From the NCBI GenBank assembly GCA_023665755.1, contig JAMPDF010000002.1, positions 306,010 through 370,009 of the forward strand: DNA of 64,000 nt. The letters run 5' to 3'. The translations under genes and the position numbers were made by a program. The DNA comes from Prevotella sp. GTDB taxonomy: Bacteria > Bacillota_I > Bacilli_A > ML615J-28 > CAG-313. Shown piece after piece: positions 27,504-36,143 of this stretch (positions are counted from its first letter, which is position 1; each line of letters begins with the position of its first letter). Below the pieces are notes generated by a model. It searched no databases, had not been told where the DNA came from, and was given only the letters and a program-made list of their open reading frames with translations.

Positions 27504-28925
27504 ATGAAAAAAACAAAAATAATTTGTACTTTAGGACCTGCATCAAGAGACGAAAAGACTTTAGAAAAAATGTTACAAAATGGTATGAATGTGGCCAGAA
27601 TTAATTTTTCACATGGCACACACGAATATCATAAAGAAACAATTGCCATATTTAGAAGTGTAAGAGATCGTTTGGGAGTACCTGCTGGTGTGATGCTAGA
27701 TACCAAAGGACCAGAAATCCGTTTAGGTGATTTTGAAAATGAAAAAGTAACTTTAAAAAAAGGCAATACGTTTACGCTTACAACACAATCTATGATTGGC
27801 AATGAAACTATGGTTGCTATTACATATAAAGATTTACCTAGTCAATTGAATAAAGGCAATAAGATTTTAATTGACGATGGAAAAGTAGAATTGGAAGTAC
27901 TAGAAACAAGTGAGGAAAATATTATTTGTAAGGTAAAAGTAGGAGGTGTCATTTCCAACCATAAAGGTGTAAATGTGCCTAATGTTCATTTGAATTTTCA
28001 ATATCTAAGCGAACAAGATAAAATGGATTTGCGCTTTGGTGTAGAACAAGATGTAGATTTTATTGCGGCATCATTTGTTCGTTCAAAAGAAGATGTGATT
28101 TCACTTCGAAACTATTTGGATTATATTGGTGGACATCAAATCAAAATTATTTCTAAAATTGAAAATATTGAAGGGGTTAATAATTTTGATGAAATTCTTG
28201 CCTATTCAGATGGAATTATGGTTGCCCGTGGGGATATGGGTGTAGAAGTGGAATATGAAAAATTACCTGGTTTGCAAAAAAAATTCATTCGCAAATGTTT
28301 TCAATCAGGTAAAATGGTCATCACAGCTACACAAATGTTAGAATCAATGATTCATAGTAATACGCCTACTAGAGCTGAAATTACCGATGTAGCCAACGCC
28401 ATTTTTGATGGTACTAGTGGAATTATGCTTTCTGGCGAAACGGCTATGGGGGATCATCCTGCACGTGTTGTTAAAACGATGGCTAAGATTGCAATGCAAG
28501 CAGAACAAGATGCTTTTGACATGAAGTGCTACGATGGTTTAAAATATGACAATGATTCAGATGATACAACTAATGCCATTTGTGATGCTGCATGTACAAC
28601 CGCTAAAGATCTAAATGCTAAGGCTATTATCGCAGTTACCAAATCAGGTCATACCGCAAGACGCGTATCAAAATATCGTCCTCAAGTACCTATTGTTGCA
28701 CCGACTCCTAACCTAAAAACGTTTCATCAATTGTCTTTATCTTGGGGAGTATATCCTGTAATGGCATTGTATCAAAATAATACCAATACATTGTTTGATC
28801 ATGCCATTGCTTGTGCTAAAATGCATGGTTATGTAAATGAAAATGATCGTGTTGTTTTAACAGGAGGAAAAACCCAAAGTACGGATATTTTGAACGTACA
28901 AATAGTGAAAACGAGGGAGAAATAA
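27504..28925 (+). CDS. pyk: Pyruvate kinase
   Basis: A 473-residue enzyme of the last glycolytic step (PEP + ADP to pyruvate + ATP). Landmarks: KIICTLGPASRD, MNVARINFSHG, LDTKGPEIR, ISKIENIEGV (catalytic Lys and metal-binding Glu) and the PK signature segment MVARGDMGVE. It is the compact form without the C-terminal PEP-utiliser domain seen in Bacillus. AAAGGAA lies upstream. Its stop overlaps by one base a possible ATT start of the DUF368 gene. Confidence 0.97.
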   Translation: MKKTKIICTLGPASRDEKTLEKMLQNGMNVARINFSHGTHEYHKETIAIFRSVRDRLGVPAGVMLDTKGPEIRLGDFENEKVTLKKGNTFTLTTQSMIGNETMVAITYKDLPSQLNKGNKILIDDGKVELEVLETSEENIICKVKVGGVISNHKGVNVPNVHLNFQYLSEQDKMDLRFGVEQDVDFIAASFVRSKEDVISLRNYLDYIGGHQIKIISKIENIEGVNNFDEILAYSDGIMVARGDMGVEVEYEKLPGLQKKFIRKCFQSGKMVITATQMLESMIHSNTPTRAEITDVANAIFDGTSGIMLSGETAMGDHPARVVKTMAKIAMQAEQDAFDMKCYDGLKYDNDSDDTTNAICDAACTTAKDLNAKAIIAVTKSGHTARRVSKYRPQVPIVAPTPNLKTFHQLSLSWGVYPVMALYQNNTNTLFDHAIACAKMHGYVNENDRVVLTGGKTQSTDILNVQIVKTREK

Positions 28926-28948
28926 TTTCTAAACAAAACAAATTTGAA

Positions 28949-29767
28949 GTGCTTTATGGGGTGAAGATGCTCATTTGTGGCATATTTGTGGGAATTGCAG
29001 CAATTCTTCCAGGAATTAGTGGTGGTGTACTCACCGTTATTTTTGGTATTTATCAGCCACTGATGGAAGTGCTTGCACACCCCTTCAAAAAGGCAAGGCA
29101 GTATTTCAATATGCTTGTGCCATTTGCTATTGGTGGTGTTGTTGGTTTTATTGGTTTTGCTAAAATAGTGAGTTTTTTATTGGCTCAAAATAGTGGGTAT
29201 ACATTATCGGTTTTTTTGGGATTAACGTTAGGTATGTTTCCGAGCATTTTTCAAGAGGCGGGAAGTAGAGGAAGAAATAAAAAGGCCATTATGGGTTTTA
29301 TAGGATCATTTTTTCTGTTCCTTTGTTTTCTTATTTTCCTCAAAACACATCAAATCAGTCTCCCAACCAATATATTTACCTATCTTCTTTGTGGCATTGC
29401 TTGGGGACTGAGTATTATTGTTCCTGGTATGAGTTCTTCAGCAACCCTCATTTTTTTAGGACTTTATCAACCTATGACAGATGGTATTGCTGCGTTAGAT
29501 GGAGTAGTATTGGTGCCACTTGCTATCGGCTTTATGGTAACATTACTGAGTTTATCTAAACTGGTTCATGTTTTATTTGAAAAACATTATACAGGAATGT
29601 ATCATGTGATTTTGGGAATCGTGGTATCTTCTACATTATTAACTATACCAACGCATTTTGAAAGTTCATTTGACTTATGGATGAATATTCTTTGTGTTCT
29701 TTTAGGCTTTCTATTTACGCTTGTTTGGGAAACCTTTGCCAAAAAAATTCAAAAAAAAGTTGCATAA
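28949..29767 (+). CDS. DUF368 family membrane protein
   Basis: A polytopic membrane protein with about 8 hydrophobic segments. GIAAILPGISGGVLTVIFGIY and WGLSIIVPGMSSSATLIFLGLY are the two repeated PG(I/M)S motifs of the DUF368/UptA-like family, implicated in some bacteria in recycling polyprenyl phosphate across the membrane. The start is uncertain: GTG 28949 is shown, but the frame extends upstream to ATT 28925, where GAGGGAG at good spacing and the N-terminus SKQNKFEVLYG look more natural. Confidence 0.85.
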   Translation: MLYGVKMLICGIFVGIAAILPGISGGVLTVIFGIYQPLMEVLAHPFKKARQYFNMLVPFAIGGVVGFIGFAKIVSFLLAQNSGYTLSVFLGLTLGMFPSIFQEAGSRGRNKKAIMGFIGSFFLFLCFLIFLKTHQISLPTNIFTYLLCGIAWGLSIIVPGMSSSATLIFLGLYQPMTDGIAALDGVVLVPLAIGFMVTLLSLSKLVHVLFEKHYTGMYHVILGIVVSSTLLTIPTHFESSFDLWMNILCVLLGFLFTLVWETFAKKIQKKVA

Positions 29768-29803
29768 AATCAATCAACGAGTGAACAATATAAGGAGATT
29801 TAT

Positions 29804-30022
29804 ATGGAAAAAACATTTGCTATTATTTATTTTATTAGTTTTGCAGCATCATTTCTCATTATTTTATATGTACTAACCAAATCTAATTTTGAAAAATGTT
29901 TCAAACAAGGAAAAATTGAAGCCATTAAAGTGGCAACATTCATACTTACATTTATTTTAGCGAGTTTATTTGCACTAGCTATGAAAAATATAATGGAGTG
30001 TGTTTACACTTTAATCAATTAA
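29804..30022 (+). CDS. Small membrane protein of unknown function
   Basis: A 72-residue protein with two hydrophobic helices (about 5-24 and 44-65) joined by a short basic loop. The ribosome site TAAGGAG is good. It lies between the DUF368 gene and the LytM-domain gene. I do not recognise a family. Confidence 0.65.
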   Translation: MEKTFAIIYFISFAASFLIILYVLTKSNFEKCFKQGKIEAIKVATFILTFILASLFALAMKNIMECVYTLIN

Positions 30023-30032
30023 TGGGTATAAT
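30003..30032 (+). promoter_or_regulatory. Promoter of the LytM-domain gene
   Basis: TTTACA (30003-30008), 18 bases, then a perfect TATAAT (30027-30032). The transcript would have a leader of about 32 bases. Confidence 0.45.
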
Positions 30033-30070
30033 TTAAAAAAACTGTGTCATACTAATCCTGAGGTGATACA

Positions 30071-30718
30071 GTGAAAAAGTTGATAAAGAAAATTGGCCAA
30101 AATAAATTTCAATTTTTCTTCTTTGTTGGTATTTTAGCACTACTTGCTATCGCATTAATTGTCTCTGTTACGATGAATCAAACTGACAAACCGATTGATC
30201 CAAATCCACCTGTGGTTATCCCGCCGATTGGTGATGATGATCCGGTGACTACCAAGCCAGAAGAAGTTTTCAAACTGCCTTTTCAAGAAAGTATGAGCTA
30301 TACCGTTGTTCGTAAATTTTATGATAAAAACGCTTCAAAAGAAGATCAGTTATTATCGCTTATTCAATATGAAAATAGTTATCGAACAAGTAATGGCGTA
30401 GGTTATGCCAATAAAGAAAAAACAACATTTGATGTAACTTGTGTACTGAGTGGAAAGGTTATTGAAATCAAAGAAAGTCCTCTTTATGGTAATTATGTTG
30501 TGATTGAACATAATAATCAATTGGTTAGTTATTACTATGGTCTAAGTGAAGTGACTGTGACAGTAGATACAACCATTAACCAAGGAGATAAAATTGGAAC
30601 AAGTGGTCATACCAATATAGATAAAGAAGCAGGAAATCATGTTTATCTTCAAGTGAAGAAAAATGGCATTTATGTAAATCCTGAAAGTCTAGTTGGTAAA
30701 AAAATATCAGAGATTTAA
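30071..30718 (+). CDS. Membrane-anchored LytM/M23-like protein, SpoIIQ-like
   Basis: A 215-residue protein with one N-terminal transmembrane helix (about 14-36), a proline-rich spacer and a C-terminal LytM-type fold (TFDVTCVLSGKVIEI, YGNYVVIEHNNQLVSYYYGL, INQGDKIGTSG, GNHVYLQVKKNGIYVNPESL). The metal-binding His of HxxxD is missing and the HxH is HVY, so it is probably not a peptidase. That degenerate pattern is seen in SpoIIQ, which forms the mother cell-forespore channel with SpoIIIAH. SpoIVFA-like function is an alternative. Start is GTG 30071 after AGGTGAT. A plain sigma-A-like promoter precedes it. Confidence 0.65.
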   Translation: MKKLIKKIGQNKFQFFFFVGILALLAIALIVSVTMNQTDKPIDPNPPVVIPPIGDDDPVTTKPEEVFKLPFQESMSYTVVRKFYDKNASKEDQLLSLIQYENSYRTSNGVGYANKEKTTFDVTCVLSGKVIEIKESPLYGNYVVIEHNNQLVSYYYGLSEVTVTVDTTINQGDKIGTSGHTNIDKEAGNHVYLQVKKNGIYVNPESLVGKKISEI

Positions 30719-30723
30719 AAAAA

Positions 30724-30746
30724 GCAAACATCTGTTTGCTTTTTTT
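30724..30746. terminator. Bidirectional terminator between convergent genes
   Basis: GCAAACA (30724-30730) and TGTTTGC (30733-30739), flanked by A and T runs, so it can act in both directions for the LytM gene and the minus-strand methyltransferase gene. Confidence 0.85.
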
Positions 30747-31323
30747 ACCTATGGATATGCCGTTTGAATGTATTTTTTGAAATCGTAATAATATAAGGAG
30801 AAGTAGGGCGATTGTAGTTTTGATATTTACAAACAAGATAAGATGAACTAGATAGTTTTTGGCAAAAATTATCTAACATATCACTTTCTATTTTGCCTTC
30901 AGGATGCCCTGGATAAAGGACCAAAATAATTAGTAAATCAGAATTGACTGCCATCATTTCAATAGCTTTTTGAATGCTAGCCAAAGTAGAAGATGCTTTT
31001 GTGGTCAGTTGTTTATCATGACCAGGCAAATATCCACAATTGTAAATCACCAAATCCGCAATTTCATTTAAATATTCATGAGATTGTAATTTATAGGTGA
31101 TATTGGTATATCCCTTTTCTAAAAGCAATTGCTTTGTTTGGTTAATGGCAATATCTTGAATATCATAGGCTACAATTTGTCCTTGATGATGGAGAAGTTC
31201 AGCCATATATAAGGTGTCTTGCCCCATACCACAAGTTGCATCAACAAATAAGACATCCTCTTTATGAAGACGATAATAGTGTTCTTGAATAAGTAAATGA
31301 GAAAATTCAACTATTTTATACAT
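30745..31323 (-). CDS. mnmM: Class I SAM methyltransferase, MnmM/YtqB family
   Basis: A 192-residue protein with the SAM-binding VDATCGMGQDTLYMA, acidic loop YDIQDIA and YNCGYLPGHDK, the pattern of YtqB. In Bacillus subtilis YtqB (MnmM) adds the methyl group that completes mnm5(s2)U at the tRNA wobble position. It overlaps the upstream ytqA-like gene by 13 bases; the same ytqA-ytqB pairing exists in Bacillus. Membership in the family is firm, exact tRNA activity inferred. Confidence 0.85.
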   Translation of the reverse strand: MYKIVEFSHLLIQEHYYRLHKEDVLFVDATCGMGQDTLYMAELLHHQGQIVAYDIQDIAINQTKQLLLEKGYTNITYKLQSHEYLNEIADLVIYNCGYLPGHDKQLTTKASSTLASIQKAIEMMAVNSDLLIILVLYPGHPEGKIESDMLDNFCQKLSSSSYLVCKYQNYNRPTSPYIITISKNTFKRHIHR

Positions 31324-32258
31324 AAATCACCTTGAAAGAGATGCTCTTTTCGCATTTTTTTATCTATTTCATTCATAACAACAAATTTTTTGAGTGTCCA
31401 CTCAGGCGCAATCAAAAGCTTTTTTGGTGCGTCTCCAGTAATCCGGTGGATGACAATGGAAGGTTTCAAATGACGCAGTTGCGTAACAACAATATCTACA
31501 TATTCTTCTAAAGTAAGGATATGGAAGGGATGCTCGACATAATAGGATGCAAGTGGTGTTTCCTTCATAATGTGTAGCATATGGATTTTAATCCCTTGGA
31601 TATCGAATCGATTTAAATAATCAACTGTTTGAATCATTTGCTTTTGAGTCTCGAAGGGAAGACCATTAATGATATGAACAATCACACTCAAATGATATTG
31701 CCGAAGCAGTTTAACGGCCTGTTCAAAAATGGTATTATCATAACCCCTGTTGATGAAATGAGCAGATGATTCATGCATAGTTTGAAAACCAAGTTCTACC
31801 CACACATCAAGTGTTTGATTGAGAAGAGCCAAATAAGCAACAATTTCTTCAGTTAAACAATCAGGTCTAGTAGCGATGCTTAGAATCTTGATTTTATTAT
31901 TGTACACAACACCATCTTTTACAATTTGATCATATCGAGCCTTGAGATTTTCTAAGGTATCATATGTATTGGTGTTGGCTTGGAAATAAGCAATATAATC
32001 ACCTTCTGGCCATTTGCTTTGCATTCTTTCTAGAATTTGATCAAATTGTTCACGAATAGGTAGCGTCTTGTCACCAGCGAAATCACCACTGCCTGCCTTT
32101 GAACAAAACAAACATCCCTCAGTACTAATGGTGCCATCTCGATTAGGACAAGAGAAGTTGCCATTGAGTGCTACTTTAAATACTTTATGATGATATGTTT
32201 GTTTTAAGTAATTGTCAAGTGTAATATAGTGTTTTTCATTTGTAAAAAGTGGATTCAT
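31311..32258 (-). CDS. ytqA: TIGR01212-family radical SAM protein (YtqA-like)
   Basis: A 315-residue radical SAM protein. The cluster cysteines lie in CPNRDGTISTEGCLFCS, an Elp3-like spacing, followed by the TIM-barrel pattern and WVELGFQTMHESS. YtqA-type proteins are common and paired with MnmM; a tRNA-related role is inferred only from the pairing. The start is ATG at 32258, with AGGTGAT upstream on the minus strand, not the GTG three codons earlier. Confidence 0.88.
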   Translation of the reverse strand: MNPLFTNEKHYITLDNYLKQTYHHKVFKVALNGNFSCPNRDGTISTEGCLFCSKAGSGDFAGDKTLPIREQFDQILERMQSKWPEGDYIAYFQANTNTYDTLENLKARYDQIVKDGVVYNNKIKILSIATRPDCLTEEIVAYLALLNQTLDVWVELGFQTMHESSAHFINRGYDNTIFEQAVKLLRQYHLSVIVHIINGLPFETQKQMIQTVDYLNRFDIQGIKIHMLHIMKETPLASYYVEHPFHILTLEEYVDIVVTQLRHLKPSIVIHRITGDAPKKLLIAPEWTLKKFVVMNEIDKKMRKEHLFQGDLCIK

Positions 32259-32344
32259 TGTTATCACCTAGATTTATTTTACTATAAAATGATAATTTTG
32301 TCATAATCTTCACCCTTTTCTTTTATAATGGAATGAGGGATACT

Positions 32345-32599
32345 ATGGAAGAAAAAATCAAAGAAAGAGTATTAAAAGGAGCGGCCTATTTGGTGCTTCA
32401 TCAAAGTAATGTTAGGGAAGTTGCGGAATACTTAGGCTGTTCAAAAAGTACAGTGCATAAAGATTTAACAATTCGTCTATATCGATTAGATAGAGGACTA
32501 TATAAAAAGGTGCAATGGGTCTTTTCAACCAACAAAAGTGAACGACATATTCGAGGTGGAGAAACAACAAAGGCTAGATACCAAAAGAAAAAATTCTAA
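32345..32599 (+). CDS. spoIIID: Sporulation transcriptional regulator SpoIIID
   Basis: An 84-residue DNA-binding protein. The helix-turn-helix NVREVAEYLGCSKSTVHKDL and the tail RHIRGGETTKARYQKKKF are hallmark SpoIIID segments. It is a mother-cell regulator that acts with sigma E and hands over to sigma K. Start ATG 32345 follows GAGGGA. A TATAAT at 32324-32329, with TCATAAT upstream, could be read by sigma A or sigma E. Strong evidence of a spore-former. Confidence 0.94.
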   Translation: MEEKIKERVLKGAAYLVLHQSNVREVAEYLGCSKSTVHKDLTIRLYRLDRGLYKKVQWVFSTNKSERHIRGGETTKARYQKKKF

Positions 32600-32626
32600 T
32601 TTTAAGAAAAAAATGTCAAAGTATGG

Positions 32627-32632
32627 TATAAT
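32627..32632 (+). promoter_or_regulatory. Extended -10 promoter of the DUF1295 gene
   Basis: TATGGTATAAT: TATAAT with the TG extension, 16 bases before the start codon; no clear -35. The same extended -10 recurs at several promoters in the window. Confidence 0.5.
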
Positions 32633-32648
32633 CACTTGGGTGATGCTT

Positions 32649-33569
32649 ATGAAACAAAATTATCGTGATTCAAAACTGTGGAGCACAATTCTTGTGATAA
32701 TCATTTATGTTTTCGCATTGGGTGGTAGTTGTTTGACGTATCTCGTTTTACCAATTGAACATCTTTTGTTCAAATTTTTGCTTTGTGATATCGTGGCTAC
32801 TCTAATTGTCTATTTAGGCAGTTGCATCTTTCGAAATGCATCCATATATGATCCATATTGGAGTGTTGCGCCAATGGTGATGACACCATTATTTATCTAT
32901 TTCACAGTTGGATTTCATCTATATACGATTATTATTTTAATCCTCATAGAATTATGGGGAATTCGATTGACCTTGAACTGGTTTCATCGCTTTCAAGGGC
33001 TATCGCACCAAGACTGGCGCTATACCCATTTTCAAACCAAGCATCCGAAACTATGGTGGTTGATTTCACTAGGAGGAATTCATCTTTTACCTACCCTCGT
33101 TGTGTTTATGGCGATGCTACCTGTATTTTCTTATGTCAATGCCTTTTATAAACCAGTAGAAGTCAATGGCACCATTATCATTTGTATTGTTGTTTCTCTT
33201 TTGGGAATTGTGGTTGAAACACTTGCGGACATCCAAATGGATCGGTTCAAAAAGCATGCTAGTGCAAAAGAGATCAATCGAACAGGACTTTGGAAAAAGA
33301 GTCGACATCCCAATTATTTTGGTGAAATTGTATTTTGGGTGAGTATGTTTCTATTTTGCATATCTGTAGCAAGTAATATGTGGGTAATGGTATTTAGTCC
33401 ACTTGTTGTCTTTTTATTATTTGGGGTGGTGAGTATTCCAATGATGGAAAAAAGACAATTACAAACTAAACCAGAATATGAAAAGTATAAAAAAGAAACC
33501 AATCTACTATTGCCTATTTTAGCACCAAATCCAATAGAGAATAAACAAAATCAAAAATATAAAAAATAG
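32649..33569 (+). CDS. DUF1295 family membrane protein (steroid 5-alpha-reductase-like)
   Basis: A 306-residue membrane protein with six or seven helices. IYDPYWSVAPM near the N-terminal third, ELWGIRLTLNW, and the C-terminal SRHPNYFGEIVFWV and EKYKKETNLLLP match DUF1295, a family in the steroid reductase/isoprenylcysteine methyltransferase group. The substrate is unknown. ATG 32649 after GGGTGAT is the likely start; the frame extends upstream into spoIIID without a good site. The stop lies in a bidirectional terminator shared with lysR. Confidence 0.85.
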   Translation: MKQNYRDSKLWSTILVIIIYVFALGGSCLTYLVLPIEHLLFKFLLCDIVATLIVYLGSCIFRNASIYDPYWSVAPMVMTPLFIYFTVGFHLYTIIILILIELWGIRLTLNWFHRFQGLSHQDWRYTHFQTKHPKLWWLISLGGIHLLPTLVVFMAMLPVFSYVNAFYKPVEVNGTIIICIVVSLLGIVVETLADIQMDRFKKHASAKEINRTGLWKKSRHPNYFGEIVFWVSMFLFCISVASNMWVMVFSPLVVFLLFGVVSIPMMEKRQLQTKPEYEKYKKETNLLLPILAPNPIENKQNQKYKK

Positions 33570-33600
33570 TTCTCCCATTATACAAGGAGAACTATTTTTA
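33561..33600. terminator. Bidirectional terminator embracing both stop codons
   Basis: AATAGTTCTCC pairs perfectly with GGAGAACTATT, with A and T runs on the flanks. The DUF1295 stop (33567-33569) and the minus-strand lysR stop (33598-33600) both lie in the hairpin arms, so the convergent genes are only 28 bases apart. Confidence 0.85.
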
Positions 33601-34500
33601 CATTTCCATCATTGAAGAAGAAGCAAGATACATTTGAATGATTTTATCTAACAAATCGGTATGATGAAAATTTTGACTATAAATAATATAATTGTTGCGC
33701 ACCATGCTTAAATTTTCAATGGGTAAAACTGTAATTTTCCCTTTTTTCAATTCATCCATACAAGCACTTTTAGCTAAAATCGAAATACCAATCTCTTTAC
33801 GGATTAAATCTTTAATGGTTGCAATGTTATCTACTTCTAAAATGATATCAAAATTATCAATAGAATCGTTAATACTTTCTAATGTCGATTCAAATAATCT
33901 CCTTGTTGCGGAAGTCTGAAGCCTTAGAATCATTTTTTCTTTTTTTAATTCTGCAATGGATACTTTTTCTTTTTGGGCTAGAGGATGATGATTAGATACC
34001 ACACATACCAAGTCATCGGTATCTAGCATTAAATAGTGCAAAGTAGAATCATTTGCTTTTCCATCCACAATTGCTAGATCTAATTCATCATTTTCTACCA
34101 TATTGTATAATTTTTGGGTAGTATCTGTAATAATGGTAATGGTTAAACCTTTATTTTGACTACTCAGTTTAGCTAAAATTTCGGTAATTTGATTGCTTTC
34201 TGCTGTATGGGTAATACCAATGCGAACAGTAGTCATATGCTTTTGGATATTTGCCATTTCGGCATACATTTTTTCTTCTAAGGCTTGGAAGCGTTTGGCA
34301 TATTGGATGACAATTTCACCTGCTGGGGTAGGTTTTAATTCACCTTTTTTGCGAATCAATAGTTTGGTTTCAGTCTCCTCTTCAAGACTACGAATATGAT
34401 GACTCACGGCAGGTTGAGTAAGAGAAAGTACTTGTGCAGCCTTACTAAAATTTTGTTCTTCCATTACGGTTAATAGGGTTTTTAATCGAATATCTATCAT
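33598..34500 (-). CDS. LysR-family transcriptional regulator
   Basis: A 300-residue protein with an N-terminal winged helix (NFSKAAQVLSLTQPAVSHHIRSLEEE, about 16-41) and a C-terminal periplasmic-binding-protein-like effector domain (about 90-295). It is transcribed away from the cation antiporter and mgtC-like genes, the usual arrangement for a LysR regulator controlling its neighbours. A dyad with T-N11-A spacing lies in the shared upstream region. The effector is unknown; the targets suggest ion or pH stress. Confidence 0.93.
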   Translation of the reverse strand: MIDIRLKTLLTVMEEQNFSKAAQVLSLTQPAVSHHIRSLEEETETKLLIRKKGELKPTPAGEIVIQYAKRFQALEEKMYAEMANIQKHMTTVRIGITHTAESNQITEILAKLSSQNKGLTITIITDTTQKLYNMVENDELDLAIVDGKANDSTLHYLMLDTDDLVCVVSNHHPLAQKEKVSIAELKKEKMILRLQTSATRRLFESTLESINDSIDNFDIILEVDNIATIKDLIRKEIGISILAKSACMDELKKGKITVLPIENLSMVRNNYIIYSQNFHHTDLLDKIIQMYLASSSMMEM

Positions 34501-34517
34501 TATTTCTCCGTTCTATT

Positions 34518-34532
34518 ATAAATTAAATTTAT
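34518..34532. promoter_or_regulatory. Candidate LysR-binding dyad
   Basis: ATAAATTAAATTTAT is a perfect 7-1-7 inverted repeat containing T-N11-A (34519 and 34531). It is 18-32 bases upstream of the lysR start and 22 bases before the -35 of the antiporter promoter, well placed to autoregulate and to control the divergent operon. AT-rich dyads can occur by chance. Confidence 0.45.
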
Positions 34533-34553
34533 CAATATCTAAAAAAATATAAT

Positions 34554-34582
34554 TTGACTTTATAGCAAAAAAGTTGTATAAT
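34554..34582 (+). promoter_or_regulatory. Sigma-A promoter of the antiporter-mgtC operon
   Basis: TTGACT (34554-34559), 17 bases, TATAAT (34577-34582). The transcript would have a leader of nearly 90 bases. Confidence 0.7.
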
Positions 34583-34677
34583 ATTATAACATAATTCAAA
34601 ATCATCCGCAAGTGATAACAAAAAAGAATCATGAAAATCAAATTATTGTATAAATTGTACTACAAGGAGTGATATCT

Positions 34678-36132
34678 ATGCAACCAACATTTTATGAAAA
34701 ATTGGGAATTACGTCCCCAACGGCTATCATTATTATTTCTATTGCATTGATGTTATTTTTAGGATTTGCAATGACAAGAATTACAAAGTTGTTGAAGTTA
34801 CCCAATGTAACAGCCTACATCTTAACAGGGATTTTAATTGGACCTTATTGCATCAATTTGGTTCCTGAACAGATTGTGGATGGAATGAGTTTTTTATCTG
34901 ATATTGCTCTTGCCTTTATTGCTTTTAGTACAGGTGAATTTTTTCGATTTTCCATATTAAAGAAAAACGGGATGAAAGTGGTTGTCATTACGCTATTAGA
35001 GGCATGCCTTGCTTCTGTCTTTGTTTTTGTTTTGACGTATGGCATTTTGCATTTGAACTTAGCTTTTTCTCTCGTTATTTCAGCCCTTGCTGCGGCGACT
35101 GCTCCAGCATCTACAATGATGACGATTCGTCAAACTAGAGCAAAAGGTGATTTTGTTGATACCCTCTTACAAGTCGTTGCACTAGATGATATCGTAGGAC
35201 TTGTTGCTTATAGCATTGCCATATCTGTCGCTGTCGCTTTAATGAGTAGTACAACAGGTTTTCAAATTGTGAGTGTTTTGCAACCTATTGGTATCAATAT
35301 CGGCGTTCTCCTTTTAGGAGGTCTATTTGGTTTTATTATGAAATGGATGATGCCTAAAAAAAGATCTACAGATAATCGATTAATTATTTCAATAGCACTT
35401 ATCTTTTTGTTTTGTGGAATATGTGCTATGTTAGATATTTCGCCACTACTTGGTTGTATGTCGATGGGAATGATTTATATCAATATTACTGATGATGATA
35501 AATTATTCAAGCAACTCAACTATTTTAGTCCACCCATATTGTTATTATTTTTTGTCAGATCAGGATTGAATTTTAAATTGGATAGTTTAGTGAATACTTC
35601 TAGTTCCATCGGTAGCACTCCTTTATTTGTGGTGGGGATACTCTATTTTTTAGTGCGAATTATTGGAAAATATGTAGGTGCCTTTTTGGGGTGCTTATGT
35701 GTCAAAAAGAAAAAGGAAGTACGAAATTATTTAGGGTTAGCTCTAATTCCTCAAGCGGGTGTAGCCATTGGTCTTGCGGCATTGGGAGCACGAAGTTTAG
35801 GCGGAGAAATGGGAAGTGCATTGGAAACCATTATTTTAGCATCGAGTGTCTTGTATGAATTAATTGGACCAGCCTGTGCAAAGGCATCTTTATATTTATC
35901 TAAATCATATAGCAATAAATTAGATGATCTGACTACAGTGGTGGAAACCAATCCAGATGGTACATCAAAAACAGCAGTTGACATTTTAGTAGAAAGAATC
36001 CAGCAGATTCAAACGGAACTACCTGTTCATACTGAGCACATATCAGAAGAAGAACAAGCCTTTACAGAAGCTGCTGAAGAACAATATCGTGTATCTCACC
36101 AGATACGGCGCTCACCATTTAATAGAAGATAG
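34678..36132 (+). CDS. CPA2-family cation:proton antiporter
   Basis: A 484-residue membrane protein with about 12-13 helices and a short charged cytoplasmic tail. MTRITKLLKLPNVTAYILTGILIGPY, STGEFFRF and ALAAATAPASTMM..VALDDIVGLVAYS match KefB/NapA-type antiporters; the adjacent Asp residues in LDDIVG are probably in the ion path. It likely exchanges Na+ or K+ for H+. Start ATG 34678 follows AAGGAGTGAT. It is 11 bases before the mgtC-like gene. Confidence 0.88.
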   Translation: MQPTFYEKLGITSPTAIIIISIALMLFLGFAMTRITKLLKLPNVTAYILTGILIGPYCINLVPEQIVDGMSFLSDIALAFIAFSTGEFFRFSILKKNGMKVVVITLLEACLASVFVFVLTYGILHLNLAFSLVISALAAATAPASTMMTIRQTRAKGDFVDTLLQVVALDDIVGLVAYSIAISVAVALMSSTTGFQIVSVLQPIGINIGVLLLGGLFGFIMKWMMPKKRSTDNRLIISIALIFLFCGICAMLDISPLLGCMSMGMIYINITDDDKLFKQLNYFSPPILLLFFVRSGLNFKLDSLVNTSSSIGSTPLFVVGILYFLVRIIGKYVGAFLGCLCVKKKKEVRNYLGLALIPQAGVAIGLAALGARSLGGEMGSALETIILASSVLYELIGPACAKASLYLSKSYSNKLDDLTTVVETNPDGTSKTAVDILVERIQQIQTELPVHTEHISEEEQAFTEAAEEQYRVSHQIRRSPFNRR

Positions 36133-36143
36133 GAGGTAACGGA

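Noticed and set aside
30026..30056. Sigma E promoter (GTATAAT-N15-CATACTAA) for the LytM-domain gene
   Set aside because: The implied transcription start would cut into the AGGTGAT ribosome site. The sigma-A reading (TTTACA-18-TATAAT) leaves a normal leader.
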